A stretch of 64,000 bases of DNA from contig NZ_CP038255.1 in assembly GCF_004564135.1 (NCBI RefSeq), forward strand, positions 2,033,501 to 2,097,500, in the 5' to 3' direction. Positions within the stretch are counted from its first letter, which is position 1; every line of letters starts with the position of its first letter. Positions 1 through 8,674 of the stretch are shown one piece after another. The notes below the pieces were generated by a model, which worked only from the letters and a program-made list of their open reading frames with translations, was not told the origin of the DNA and did no database searches. The translations under genes and the position numbers were made by a program. This DNA comes from Terasakiella sp. SH-1. GTDB lineage: Bacteria > Pseudomonadota > Alphaproteobacteria > Rhodospirillales > Terasakiellaceae.

Positions 1-666
1 TAATAAAGCTGGAAATGCATGAAGAAGCTGGGATTTGAAGGCACTAAACCCACCCGGAAGCGGGGAACGTTGCAAATTCAGTCGACGACCAATTGTATAG
101 GTCAAAACAAACATACTAACCGTCAGCATGACACCCGGCACAATCCCGGCAAGGAAAAGCTTAGGAATTGATGCTTCCGTCACCAAACCATACAAAATCA
201 GCGGAATGGATGGTGGGATCAGAACTGAGATTGTCGAAGAAGCTGCGTTAACTGCAGCTGAATAGCCATCAGGATAGTTTTCTTTTTTCTGTACAGGGAT
301 CAACGCATTACCGACGGCAGACGCATCCGCCACGGCAGAACCGGATACCCCGCCAAAAAAGAGAGAACCAAGTACACTCACTTGTGACAGGCCACCCTTC
401 ATGCGCCCGACAAGAAGCTTGGTAAATGAGATAAGATATTCCCCAAAGCGCCCAGACATCATCAGGTCGCCAGCTAAAATAAAAAAGGGAATTGCCAACA
501 TCGGGAAACTTTGTGTTGGATCGTAAAGTGAAATAATGGTTTGGCCTAGCAGGTATGATTTATCCGACGCAATCATGGAAGCGCCACCTGCAACAAAAAG
601 GGCATGGGCAACCGGTGTTGCCAGTAATAACAAACCAATAAAGAATAATGCAGCGAGTGCAGACAT
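1..666 (-). CDS. dctM: TRAP transporter large permease DctM (3' part missing, runs off window)
   Basis: Large membrane subunit of a tripartite ATP-independent periplasmic transporter; it carries the ion-coupled transport path for the solute delivered by DctP. Reading the minus strand from the ATG at 664-666 gives 222 codons without a stop, highly hydrophobic. They include the segments PMLAIPFFILAGDLMMSG and GSLFFGGVSGSAVADASAVG, which are hallmarks of the DctM family. A GGGAGG ribosome site lies just before the start. The usual length is about 425 residues, so roughly half is in the window. It is the last gene of a dctP-dctQ-dctM run with 11- and 27-base gaps. The substrate cannot be read from this subunit; the neighbouring catabolic genes suggest a sugar acid or related hydroxy acid. 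Confidence 0.95.
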   Translation of the reverse strand, partial: MSALAALFFIGLLLLATPVAHALFVAGGASMIASDKSYLLGQTIISLYDPTQSFPMLAIPFFILAGDLMMSGRFGEYLISFTKLLVGRMKGGLSQVSVLGSLFFGGVSGSAVADASAVGNALIPVQKKENYPDGYSAAVNAASSTISVLIPPSIPLILYGLVTEASIPKLFLAGIVPGVMLTVSMFVLTYTIGRRLNLQRSPLPGGFSAFKSQLLHAFPALL

Positions 667-693
667 TCGAACCTCCCGTTCGATAGAGGGAGC

Positions 694-1275
694 CTAAAGC
701 TCTTCTTTTTTATTGCTTACAATAACTTCGTCTTCGAGACCTTCTACACTTACGGGAAGGACTTCCCCCATGTAGAGGCGGTAAAGGGTGGTGAGTGCCG
801 TAATCGCCAAGAGGCTATAGCCCACAACGAGTGAGGCATAACTAACAGCCTGAGAGACACCGATCAGGGTAAAATAGGTCCCCCGTTCAAACATGGTCAC
901 TTCATATCCGTACCAAACGACAATCACACATGCCGCAATAACAATTAACTGTACGACCCCCTTAAGGGCTTTGGCTACGCTATCAGGCAACAAGGAGACA
1001 AACAGTTCGACACCAATATGTCGATTGTGTTGTGCCGCCAGAACCGCACCTGCCATAATAAACCAGGGAAAGACCAGTTGAATGACTTGCTCAGACCAGA
1101 CAAGGCTACTGTCCGTTGTATATCGTAAAAAAGCATTCAAAAACGTGGGAATCAGCATGGCCGCAAAAACACCCCACAAAACGACAGCGCTCGCATAACG
1201 AATAACTGTGTCGGTAAGGGTAACTACGGGACCCAATGGCCCCGTAGCTTTGTTTGCGCTAAGTAAATGGCGCAT
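694..1275 (-). CDS. dctQ: TRAP transporter small permease DctQ
   Basis: Small membrane subunit of the TRAP transporter, which scaffolds the interaction of DctM with the binding protein. The 193-residue product has four predicted membrane segments (about residues 27-50, 65-82, 104-126 and 143-163). It carries the family signature region with SLVWSEQVIQLVFPWFIMAG, followed by GAVLAAQHNRHIGVE. Length and topology are normal for the family. It sits between dctP and dctM on the minus strand, as expected for one operon. Its C-terminus is a short acidic cytoplasmic tail. Confidence 0.95.
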   Translation of the reverse strand: MRHLLSANKATGPLGPVVTLTDTVIRYASAVVLWGVFAAMLIPTFLNAFLRYTTDSSLVWSEQVIQLVFPWFIMAGAVLAAQHNRHIGVELFVSLLPDSVAKALKGVVQLIVIAACVIVVWYGYEVTMFERGTYFTLIGVSQAVSYASLVVGYSLLAITALTTLYRLYMGEVLPVSVEGLEDEVIVSNKKEEL

Positions 1276-1286
1276 CGCAATTACCC

Positions 1287-2285
1287 CTATTTGCCAGAGG
1301 CTGCAGCAGCAGCTTTCTGGATTTGCGGGACGATATCACCGATTTGCTTGGCCCATTTGTCATACACACCAGCCGTTGCTTTCTTAAAGGCAGCAGAGTC
1401 AACTTCGTTGAGTTTTGCACCTTCTTCTTTCAATGTCTGCTCCAGTTGAACATCATTGATCAGGAAAAGACCGCGGTTATACCATGTGGCTGCATCCGCA
1501 GCGTCTTGGATGATCTTTTTGTCAGCATCAGACAGCGCATCAAACCAACGTTTAGAAGCCAGTACAGGCGTCATTTCGTATTTGTGGTTTGACTTGGCAA
1601 TGTAGGGTGTCAGCTCGTGAAGCTTGGAAGAATAGATGTTTGCCAGCGGGTTTTCCTGACCTTCAAACACGCCACTTTGCAAGGCAGCTGGAAGCTCAGA
1701 GAATGCTAGAGGAGCCGGGTTTGCACCAAGTGCCTGGAATGCATCAATTGTCACTTGAGACTGCGGTGTACGAATTTTCATACCCTTGATATCAGCAGGT
1801 GTTTTGATCGGCTTGGATGTGTGGGTAATTTTACGGATACCGTTGTCCCACCATGCCAGTACTTTGTAGCCTTTAGCTTCCAGTTTCTTAGCAAGGTCGT
1901 CGCCGATCGGGCCATCCAGCACTTCCCAGGCAGCAGGCAGATTATCGAACAGGTAAGGGAGGCCGAAGGCGTTCAAATCAGGGAGGATTTCAGCAACCGG
2001 ACCGTCGGAGTTAACGGTAATGTGCATGGAGCCTACACGCACAGATTTCAGCATCTGGCGGTCATCACCAAGTGTTGCAGAATGCGCAACCTTGACAGAA
2101 TGCTCACCACGAGAGCGCTGTGCAACAAGAAGTCCAAACATTTCTGCTGCTGTAACTTTTGGATTGCCCGGCTTACCATTTGTACCAACAACAATTTCGT
2201 CAGCAAAAGCAGGCATGATAGAGGAAAGTGCAATGCCCGCGCCAATAGCTGTGGCCATTACCGCTTTTTTAAACGGCTTTTTCAT
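1287..2285 (-). CDS. dctP: TRAP transporter substrate-binding protein DctP
   Basis: Periplasmic solute-binding subunit that captures the substrate and hands it to DctQM. The 332-residue product begins with a Sec signal peptide (KK, then a hydrophobic stretch, cleavage near PAFA-DE, about residue 28). It continues as a DctP-family fold: GSMHITVNSDGPVAEILPDL, then AFGLPYLFD, and KIRTPQSQVTIDAFQALGA with the conserved Arg that normally grips the carboxylate of the ligand. The start is supported by an AGGAGA site a few bases upstream. It is first in the transporter operon and divergent from the LysR regulator gene at 2544. The ligand is presumably an organic or sugar acid; the sequence alone does not name it. 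Confidence 0.95.
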   Translation of the reverse strand: MKKPFKKAVMATAIGAGIALSSIMPAFADEIVVGTNGKPGNPKVTAAEMFGLLVAQRSRGEHSVKVAHSATLGDDRQMLKSVRVGSMHITVNSDGPVAEILPDLNAFGLPYLFDNLPAAWEVLDGPIGDDLAKKLEAKGYKVLAWWDNGIRKITHTSKPIKTPADIKGMKIRTPQSQVTIDAFQALGANPAPLAFSELPAALQSGVFEGQENPLANIYSSKLHELTPYIAKSNHKYEMTPVLASKRWFDALSDADKKIIQDAADAATWYNRGLFLINDVQLEQTLKEEGAKLNEVDSAAFKKATAGVYDKWAKQIGDIVPQIQKAAAAASGK

Positions 2286-2321
2286 AAGAAATCTCCTAAA
2301 ATCTTAAAACGTGATTAATTC

Positions 2322-2341
2322 CCAACGCGTTGGTTACACCA
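2322..2341. promoter_or_regulatory. Overlapping palindromes in the dctP-lysR intergenic region
   Basis: The 258-base divergent region 2286-2543 holds a perfect 12-base palindrome CCAACGCGTTGG at 2322-2333. It is overlapped by TGGTTACACCA at 2331-2341, which matches the TGGT-N3-ACCA pattern bound by FadR-type GntR regulators. Both lie 36-56 bases upstream of the dctP start, where a repressor would block transcription. No GntR or LacI gene is visible in the window, so the regulator would have to be encoded elsewhere; the adjacent LysR protein is a second candidate. Confidence 0.5.
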
Positions 2342-2543
2342 TTCAACGATAAGCTTGGATCAAGTTTATCAATAATAATAGCAGCAAAATATTTTCAACT
2401 GCGTGTGGCTTCCCTGTAAACACTTTTGTTTTTTTCGTGCTTTGCGTCACAAACAATAACACCAAAAACCCTGAGGCTTTTCAAATTCGAATAAGTAAAG
2501 TAAAGTTTAGCAAATCTTAACAAGTAAAGAGAGGAACTCCAAA

Positions 2544-3497
2544 ATGTCTCGCCTTCCTCCCATGAATGCTATTACCTATTTCGAAGCTGTCGCACGCCAT
2601 TCACGCATTACGAAAGCAGCAGAAGAACTGCTGGTGACACCTTCCGCAATCAGCCAACAAATCAAAATTCTTGAAGAATCACTAGGCGTTAGCCTCTTTC
2701 GGCGCGTCAAAAGAAGGTTGATCTTAACAGAAGAAGGTGAACGTCTTTATACCTCAGCCTCCCAAGCTTTGGACCTGATCAAGCAGGCAGAACGAACCAT
2801 TGGGCGTAGCTCAGGCTATCGAAAACTAACCATCCGGGTGTCGCCCACTTTTGGCACCAGATGGCTTATGCCTCGTCTCCACAAGTTTGTGCATGCACAC
2901 CCAACCATTGATTTACATGTGGATGCAACGACAGACCTCACTGATTTTGAAAGAGAAAATGTCGACCTGGAAATTCGCTATGGACGGGAAAACAGAGTCG
3001 GCCTGACATCCGAACTGCTTGCAAAAGACACTGTTTTGCCCATGTGTTCGCCTAAGTATCTCTCAGAACATGATGCATCTAATATTCACAAATGCCTCTC
3101 AAATGTACGCTTTATTCATTCTGTGAAAGCATTAGTTTCATGGGAAGAATGGCTATCAAAAAATCATATTGAAGATATTGATACGAATGCGGGTCTTAGA
3201 TTTGATCGTTCCGTAATGGCCCTGCAACTCGCACAAGATAGCGCAGGCGTTACATTGGAAAGTACCAATAATGCCTTTCACGAACTGGAATCCCAATTGC
3301 TGGTTCCCATGTTCCCCAAGATGGAACCCATTGAATTTGAAGCTTATTGGCTCATTTGTCCAAGCCGCCATTTAAAAAGGCGCGCTGTTCAGGAGTTTCG
3401 CGGCTGGCTTTTGGCAGAAATCGCAGACCATGAAAAAAAGCTGAAAAACCTGCACAAAAAAATACTCACCCACCCCCCGGAAAGAAAAGATGATTAG
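2544..3497 (+). CDS. LysR-family transcriptional regulator, GcvA-like
   Basis: DNA-binding regulator, probably of the divergent TRAP operon and/or the downstream catabolic genes. The 317-residue product has an N-terminal winged helix-turn-helix at about residues 6-65 (HSRITKAAEELLVTPSAISQ, then QIKILEESLGVSLF). An LysR effector-binding domain follows from about residue 90 to 300. The start PPMNAITYFEAVARH is typical of the GcvA subgroup. AGAGG lies upstream of the ATG. The C-terminal tail is Lys-rich (HEKKLKNLHKKI), somewhat longer than usual. The inducer is unknown; by position it would be the imported substrate or a pathway intermediate such as hydroxypyruvate or glycerate. Confidence 0.9.
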   Translation: MSRLPPMNAITYFEAVARHSRITKAAEELLVTPSAISQQIKILEESLGVSLFRRVKRRLILTEEGERLYTSASQALDLIKQAERTIGRSSGYRKLTIRVSPTFGTRWLMPRLHKFVHAHPTIDLHVDATTDLTDFERENVDLEIRYGRENRVGLTSELLAKDTVLPMCSPKYLSEHDASNIHKCLSNVRFIHSVKALVSWEEWLSKNHIEDIDTNAGLRFDRSVMALQLAQDSAGVTLESTNNAFHELESQLLVPMFPKMEPIEFEAYWLICPSRHLKRRAVQEFRGWLLAEIADHEKKLKNLHKKILTHPPERKDD

Positions 3498-3618
3498 TTT
3501 TTCTTAACAAATCATTATTCTTTCGAAATTGTATTGCACAGGCATGTTTGGTCTCATAGTTGGCGAGCACCTCCTGTTCGTCAGGAGAAGAACAACCAGA
3601 TCAACTAAAGGCTTCAAG

Positions 3619-4473
3619 ATGTCTTCATCCCAAACAAGTCACCCATCAAATGTCAGTCTGGAAGAACGCGCCTATAACATTCGCCGCTATGCATTGCGCA
3701 TGGGCGAAGTTCAGGGTCAAGGTTATGTCGGGCAAGCGCTCGGCTTTGCAGACGTTCTTGCCACGACCTATTTTCACGCTATTAAAAACCGCCCGGAAGA
3801 CCCGCTTTGGGAAGGCCGTGATCGTGTTTATCTTTCCATCGGTCACTATGCGATTGCCCTTTATGCGGCCTTAATCGAAGCCGGCGTTCTTCCAGAAGAA
3901 GAACTGGAGACTTACGGGTCTGATGACAGCCGTTTGCCCATGTCTGGAATGGCAGCCTATACCCCCGGTATGGAAATCACCGGTGGCTCCCTTGGTCACG
4001 GCCTTGGTATTGCCGTTGGTGCCTGCATGGGTCTCAAGCTGAAAAAGGCTGATAACTTTATTTACAACCTGCTTTCTGATGGTGAACTTGGTGAAGGTTC
4101 CACTTGGGAAGCGGCCATGGCAGCCAGCCACCACAAACTGGATAATCTGATTGCCATTGTTGATTTCAATAACCTGCAAGCTGATGGTGCCTCAACTGAG
4201 ATCATGAGTTCCGAACCAGTTGACGCGAAATTTGAATCCTTTGGCTGGTATACACAGCGTGTGGACGGCAATGACATGGAGGCCCTTGTTCAGGCTTTCG
4301 ATAATGCCCGTAACCACACGGAAGAAAAACCCCGTGTCATCATTTGCGATACCCTGGTGGGTAAAGGTGTTCCGTTCCTGGAGCAACGCGACAAAAACCA
4401 CTTTATCCGTGTTGAAGCGGATGAATGGCAACTCGCACTTGAAGCACTTGATAACGGGAGAGCAAACCAATGA
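3619..4473 (+). CDS. Transketolase, N-terminal (thiamine diphosphate) subunit
   Basis: First half of a split transketolase; it binds the pyrophosphate of thiamine diphosphate and forms the enzyme with the next gene product. The thiamine motif is SDGELGEGSTWEAAMAAS followed by AIVDFNN, and ITGGSLGHGLGIAVG is also conserved. The ATG at 3619 gives MSSSQTSHPSNVSLEERAYN; an open frame continues upstream to a TTG at 3529, but that extension is not transketolase-like. The 285-residue length fits split transketolases. The stop overlaps the start of the second subunit gene (ATGA), so translation is probably coupled. Split transketolases in catabolic operons often act on unusual ketoses or hydroxypyruvate, as in the apiose or sulfo-transketolase routes. 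The actual substrate here is unknown. Confidence 0.9.
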   Translation: MSSSQTSHPSNVSLEERAYNIRRYALRMGEVQGQGYVGQALGFADVLATTYFHAIKNRPEDPLWEGRDRVYLSIGHYAIALYAALIEAGVLPEEELETYGSDDSRLPMSGMAAYTPGMEITGGSLGHGLGIAVGACMGLKLKKADNFIYNLLSDGELGEGSTWEAAMAASHHKLDNLIAIVDFNNLQADGASTEIMSSEPVDAKFESFGWYTQRVDGNDMEALVQAFDNARNHTEEKPRVIICDTLVGKGVPFLEQRDKNHFIRVEADEWQLALEALDNGRANQ

Positions 4474-5492
4474 AATTCGATAAATGGACACCACGGCTAC
4501 CAGACCCAAGCAAGCCGAAACTAAAAACATCTGCAATGATTGCCTCATTGGGGGCTGAAGGTCTGGAAACAGTTTCTGCACCATTTGGGCATGCCCTGAA
4601 TGAAGTGGCTGCAAAGAATGACAAAGTTGTCGGCATGACCGCTGACCTTGGCAAATATACAGACCTGCATATTTTTGCACAGAAAAACCCTGATCGCTAT
4701 TTCCAGATGGGCATGGCAGAACAGAACCTGATGATGAGTGCCGCCGGTATGGCGCGTGAAGGATTTCAGGTTTGGGCAACCACTTATGCGGTGTTTGCGT
4801 CTCGTCGTGCCTATGACTTTATTTGTCTGGCCATTGCCGAAGAAGATCTGGATGTCAAAATCGTCTGTGCCCTCCCCGGCCTGACAACAGGTTACGGCCC
4901 AAGCCACCAGGCTTCTGAAGATATTGCCATGTTCCGTGGCTGTCCAAACCTGACCATCATTGATCCATGTGATGCAACCGATGTCATGCAGGCAACACAT
5001 GCTATTGCTGAACATCGCGGCCCGGTCTATATGCGCCTGCCACGTGGTAAAGTGCCAAATGTTCTGGGTGAGTATGATTATGAATTCAAACTCGGCAAAG
5101 CCCAAGTGGTTCGCGGTGGTAATGATGTGCTGTTTATTTCAACCGGCCTAATGACCATGCGGACACTGGATGCGGCAAAAGAACTTGCAAAAGATAATGT
5201 CGATTGCGCTGTTCTTCACGTACCGACCATCAAGCCGCTGGATACAGACACGATCATTAAAGAAGCCCAGCAATCAGGGCGCATGGTTGTGGTGGCAGAA
5301 AACCACACGGTCAATGGTGGCCTGGGCGAAGCTGTTGCTCGCACGTTGCTTGAAAACGATCTGGCACCGAAGTTCCGTCATATCGGTCTTCCTGATGAGT
5401 TCCTCGGGGCTGGTGCCCTGCCGACACTGCATGATCAGTATGGTTTATCTACCGACAAGGTATGTCAGCAAGTTAAAGGCTGGTTAGGCTAA
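4470..5492 (+). CDS. Transketolase, C-terminal (pyrimidine-binding) subunit
   Basis: Second half of the split transketolase. The 340-residue product has the pyrimidine-binding domain with GMAEQNLMMSAAGMAREGFQ, where the Glu of AEQ activates the thiamine cofactor. The C-terminal transketolase domain follows (RLPRGKVPNVLGEYDYEFKL and VVVAENHTVNGGLGEAVA). An extra N-terminal arm of about 35 residues precedes the domain. It overlaps the first-subunit gene by 4 bases and is followed after 13 bases by a dehydrogenase gene with its own AAAAGGAG site. Together the two subunits should move a two-carbon ketol unit between sugars or from hydroxypyruvate. Confidence 0.9.
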   Translation: MKFDKWTPRLPDPSKPKLKTSAMIASLGAEGLETVSAPFGHALNEVAAKNDKVVGMTADLGKYTDLHIFAQKNPDRYFQMGMAEQNLMMSAAGMAREGFQVWATTYAVFASRRAYDFICLAIAEEDLDVKIVCALPGLTTGYGPSHQASEDIAMFRGCPNLTIIDPCDATDVMQATHAIAEHRGPVYMRLPRGKVPNVLGEYDYEFKLGKAQVVRGGNDVLFISTGLMTMRTLDAAKELAKDNVDCAVLHVPTIKPLDTDTIIKEAQQSGRMVVVAENHTVNGGLGEAVARTLLENDLAPKFRHIGLPDEFLGAGALPTLHDQYGLSTDKVCQQVKGWLG

Positions 5493-5505
5493 AAGGAGCA
5501 ATAGG

Positions 5506-6411
5506 ATGAAAGTAGGATTTATCGGTCTTGGCGCCATGGGAATGGGCATGGCGCAAAATATTCTGAAAGCCGGTCACGAGGTCACAGGTTTCGATATTTC
5601 AGATGTTGCCCGTCAGGCATTAGATGAAATTGGCGGCACAGGTGTCGCTGATGCACAGGATGCGGCCAAAAATGCAGACCTCCTTGTTGTGATGGTGGTC
5701 AATGCTTCTCAGGCTAGAAACGTATTGTTTGAACGCGGGGCAGCTGATGCCCTGCCCACAGGCAGTATTGTCCTGATGTGCCCAACGATTGAGCCAGAAG
5801 ATGCACGTGATATCGGCCACCAACTGGAAGAAAAGGGCCTTCGCGTTCTAGACTCCCCGGTCAGCGGAGGCAAAACTGGTGCTGATTCTGGCGGATTAAG
5901 CCTGATGCTTTCCGGCACAACAGAAACATTGGAAGAGGCACGCCCCGTATTGGATGCCATCTCCAACAAAATCTACCATGTGGGTGAAGAAGTCGGGCTT
6001 GGGTCAACTTATAAAGTCGTTCATCAGCTTGCAGCAGGTGCGCACCTTGCTATCATGGGTGAACTCATGACTTTTGGTGTTCGTGCAGGCTGTAAAGCAG
6101 AAACACTTTATGAGATCGTCAGCAATTCTGCGGGTTCTTCGTGGATGTTTAATGATCGTGTGCCCTATCTGCTGAAAAACGATTATGCCCCGCGTAGCGC
6201 CATTGATATTTTTGTTAAAGACATGAGCCTTGTTTTGAAAACAGGTGAAAATGTCCGCATGCCCCTGCCCATGGCGGCGGCTGCCCAACAACTGTTTCTG
6301 GCGGCATCGGGTTCTGGCTATGGCCGTTTAAATGACGCTGCTGTCGTAAAAGTTTATGAAGACCTGACTGGCGCAAATGTCGCTGAAAACAAGTCTGGTA
6401 GAGAAGACTAA
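5506..6411 (+). CDS. Beta-hydroxyacid dehydrogenase (3-hydroxyisobutyrate / tartronate semialdehyde reductase family)
   Basis: NAD(P)-dependent oxidoreductase of the 3-hydroxyisobutyrate dehydrogenase family, which includes tartronate semialdehyde reductase (GarR/GlxR) and L-threonate dehydrogenase. The Rossmann motif GFIGLGAMGMGMAQNIL is at the N-terminus. The substrate-binding segment is DSPVSGGKTGADSGGLSLML, and the catalytic Lys lies in GSTYKVVHQLAAGAHLA. Length (301 residues) is normal. Placement beside glycerate 2-kinase favours a glycerate-forming or hydroxyacid-oxidising step. Which substrate is used cannot be settled from motifs alone. AAAAGGAG lies directly before the start. Confidence 0.85.
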   Translation: MKVGFIGLGAMGMGMAQNILKAGHEVTGFDISDVARQALDEIGGTGVADAQDAAKNADLLVVMVVNASQARNVLFERGAADALPTGSIVLMCPTIEPEDARDIGHQLEEKGLRVLDSPVSGGKTGADSGGLSLMLSGTTETLEEARPVLDAISNKIYHVGEEVGLGSTYKVVHQLAAGAHLAIMGELMTFGVRAGCKAETLYEIVSNSAGSSWMFNDRVPYLLKNDYAPRSAIDIFVKDMSLVLKTGENVRMPLPMAAAAQQLFLAASGSGYGRLNDAAVVKVYEDLTGANVAENKSGRED

Positions 6412-6426
6412 AAAGGAGATTTTTTG

Positions 6427-7389
6427 ATGCGTATTGTTTTTTTGGATCGCGCAACAATTGGCCCAAGTGTGGAAGTCATCCGCCCCAAATTTGACCATGA
6501 CTGGGTAGAATATGACCGCACAAACCCTGAACAGGTGGCCGAACGAATTGCAGAAGCCGATATTGTCATCACCAACAAGGCCCCCATCGGCCCAAAGGAA
6601 TTGGAAGCAGCCCCGCGACTGAAAATGATTTCCGTTGCTGCAACGGGCTATGACGTTATTAATGTGGATGCCTGTAAGGCACGCAATGTCATCGTTTCCA
6701 ACGTTCGTGGCTATGCGATCAACACAGTTCCAGAACATGCCTTCTCCCTTATCTTATCCCTGCGTCGTTCTGTTTCGGCCTATCATCAGGATGTCATGAA
6801 AGGTGAATGGCAAAAAGCAGCTCAATTCTGTTTCTTCAACCACCCGATTGACGATCTGCGCAACAGTCGCCTTGGTGTGATTGGTGAAGGTGTCATCGGC
6901 CAATCCGTTGCCAATATCGCGAAAAACGGCTTCGGTATGGAAGTTGTCTTTCTCGATCATGATTACGTCAGTGATGAAGCCCGTGCCAAAGACACATTTG
7001 TTTCCATGGACGAACTGCTGGAAACATCCGATGTGATTTCCCTGCACTGTCCGCTGATGCCTGCAACGGCTGGCATGTTTGGCCTTGAGCAATTCAAGAA
7101 GATGAAGTCCTCAGCCATTCTGGTCAATACATCACGCGGTGGACTGGTTCAGGAAGAAGCGCTGGTAACAGCCCTTCAGGAAGGAATGATCGGTGGTGCT
7201 GGTATTGATGTTCTGGCAGTGGAACCCCCTGCAGATGATCACCCCTATTTTGGCCTGATGGATCAGCCGAACTTTATTCTGACACCACATGTTGCCTGGG
7301 CGAGTAAAGAAGCCATGCAGACCCTGTGGAATCAGGTTATTGAACATGTTGAAAACTTCGAAAAAGGAAGCCCTTCAAATGTCCTCTGA
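6427..7389 (+). CDS. D-2-hydroxyacid dehydrogenase (hydroxypyruvate/glycerate dehydrogenase-like)
   Basis: NAD(P)-dependent D-isomer 2-hydroxyacid dehydrogenase, a likely hydroxypyruvate reductase or glycerate dehydrogenase. The cofactor motif is LGVIGEGVIGQSVANIA. The catalytic triad is recognisable: Arg in VNTSRGGLVQEEAL, Glu in GIDVLAVEPP and His in LTPHVAWASKEA. The ATG at 6427 is preferred over the in-frame TTG at 6424 because AAAAGGAG lies 8-15 bases before it. About 320 residues is the normal length. The gene runs into glycerate kinase, overlapping it by 11 bases, so the two are very likely co-translated. The chemistry fits hydroxypyruvate to glycerate in this operon. Confidence 0.88.
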   Translation: MRIVFLDRATIGPSVEVIRPKFDHDWVEYDRTNPEQVAERIAEADIVITNKAPIGPKELEAAPRLKMISVAATGYDVINVDACKARNVIVSNVRGYAINTVPEHAFSLILSLRRSVSAYHQDVMKGEWQKAAQFCFFNHPIDDLRNSRLGVIGEGVIGQSVANIAKNGFGMEVVFLDHDYVSDEARAKDTFVSMDELLETSDVISLHCPLMPATAGMFGLEQFKKMKSSAILVNTSRGGLVQEEALVTALQEGMIGGAGIDVLAVEPPADDHPYFGLMDQPNFILTPHVAWASKEAMQTLWNQVIEHVENFEKGSPSNVL

Positions 7390-8644
7390 CAACAAAGAGC
7401 TTCTCCATCGCCTGTTTCGGGCAGCCGTTTCCTCGGCTGTCCCGGATCAAGTCATCAAGCAGCACCTTCCAGAACCGCCCAAAGGGCGCACCATCGTACT
7501 GGGGGCTGGTAAAGCCTCTGCGGCGATGGCACGGGCCTTTGAACAGGCATGGGAACACCCACTGGAAGGGCTGGTTGTTACCCGCTATGGCTATGAAGTC
7601 CCCTGTGACCATATTGAAATCATTCAGGCATCACACCCCGTACCGGATGAAGCCAGCGAAATCGCAGCCACCCGCATTCTGGAATATGCAGAAACGGCAG
7701 GGCCTGATGATCTGGTCATTTTCCTGATCTCTGGTGGCGGGTCTGCATTGCTGGTAAAACCCGCAGGCCCTCTTACACTTGAGGATAAGCAGGATATCAA
7801 TCAACAATTGCTCAGCTGTGGGGCAACGATTGATGAAATGAACTGTGTACGCAAACATCTCTCTGCCATTAAGGGCGGACGTCTGGCTCAAGCAGCCGCA
7901 CCGGCTAAAGTCGTTACCTTAACCATTTCTGATGTTCCCGGTGATGACCCCGCAGTCATTGCGTCTGGACCAACAGTTCCGGACCCAACAACGCGTCAAG
8001 ATGCCTTGGCATTGTTGGAACGTTATGACATCCAATTGCCCGACCACGTTATGAACTGGTTGCAAGATGATGCCTGCGAAACACCGAAAGAAAACGACCC
8101 TGCCTTTCAAAATGTCGACCTCCGTATGGTCGCGACCCCACAAATGGCCTTGCTGGCTGCTGCCAAAGAACTCAATGCCTTTTCAGCGACCCCATACATT
8201 CTTGGGGATTCGATCGAAGGTGAAGCTCGTGATGTAGCACTGGTTCATGCCGGGATTGCCAAACAAGTCGTCAAATGGGACCAGCCTTTTGAAGTGCCCT
8301 GCGTGCTGTTATCTGGTGGCGAAACCACTGTAACCCTGCGCGGTCAAGGTCGAGGCGGGCGAAATGTTGAATTCCTGCTGGCCCTGGCAATCGCCCTGGA
8401 TGGTCAAAAAGGTGTCTATGCTATTGCTGGTGATACAGATGGTGTGGACGGCGCAGAAGAAATCGCCGGAGCCATTATTACGCCCGATACATTGGAACGC
8501 GCACGCGCCCTGGGGTTAAACCCGCAGGCTGAACTGGATAACAACAATGCCCATGAATTCTTTGAAAAACTTGGTGATCAGGTCATTACAGGGCCGACAC
8601 TGACCAATGTGAACGATTTCCGCGCCATCCTAATAGAAAAATAA
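7379..8644 (+). CDS. Glycerate 2-kinase (MOFRL/GckA-TtuD family)
   Basis: Phosphorylates D-glycerate to 2-phosphoglycerate, which enters lower glycolysis. The 421-residue product has the family blocks VLGAGKASAAMA, ISGGGSALL, CVRKHLSAIKGGRLA, ASGPTVPDPTT, then LSGGETTVTLRGQGRGGRN and AGDTDGVDG of the C-terminal MOFRL domain. The open frame could begin at 7289 inside the upstream gene. The ATG at 7379 is chosen because AAAAAGGAAG precedes it and the family similarity begins there. Some members were once annotated hydroxypyruvate reductase; the neighbouring dehydrogenases make the kinase assignment more sensible. Confidence 0.9.
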   Translation: MSSDNKELLHRLFRAAVSSAVPDQVIKQHLPEPPKGRTIVLGAGKASAAMARAFEQAWEHPLEGLVVTRYGYEVPCDHIEIIQASHPVPDEASEIAATRILEYAETAGPDDLVIFLISGGGSALLVKPAGPLTLEDKQDINQQLLSCGATIDEMNCVRKHLSAIKGGRLAQAAAPAKVVTLTISDVPGDDPAVIASGPTVPDPTTRQDALALLERYDIQLPDHVMNWLQDDACETPKENDPAFQNVDLRMVATPQMALLAAAKELNAFSATPYILGDSIEGEARDVALVHAGIAKQVVKWDQPFEVPCVLLSGGETTVTLRGQGRGGRNVEFLLALAIALDGQKGVYAIAGDTDGVDGAEEIAGAIITPDTLERARALGLNPQAELDNNNAHEFFEKLGDQVITGPTLTNVNDFRAILIEK

Positions 8645-8674
8645 TAACGGCGCTTGGGAGGGGAAGAATAAATC

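Noticed and set aside
1755-2318. 187-residue plus-strand frame opposite dctP
   Set aside because: Cys/Arg-rich composition and complete overlap with a well-supported gene.
3529-3618. N-terminal extension of the transketolase N-subunit
   Set aside because: Requires a TTG start, has no ribosome site and the encoded residues are not transketolase-like.
4192-4779. 195-residue minus-strand frame opposite the transketolase genes
   Set aside because: Lies fully inside the two transketolase subunit genes, has no recognisable domain and no ribosome site; a shadow frame.
7289-7378. Upstream extension of glycerate 2-kinase
   Set aside because: Overlaps the dehydrogenase gene in another frame; the ATG at 7379 has a good ribosome site and matches the family start.
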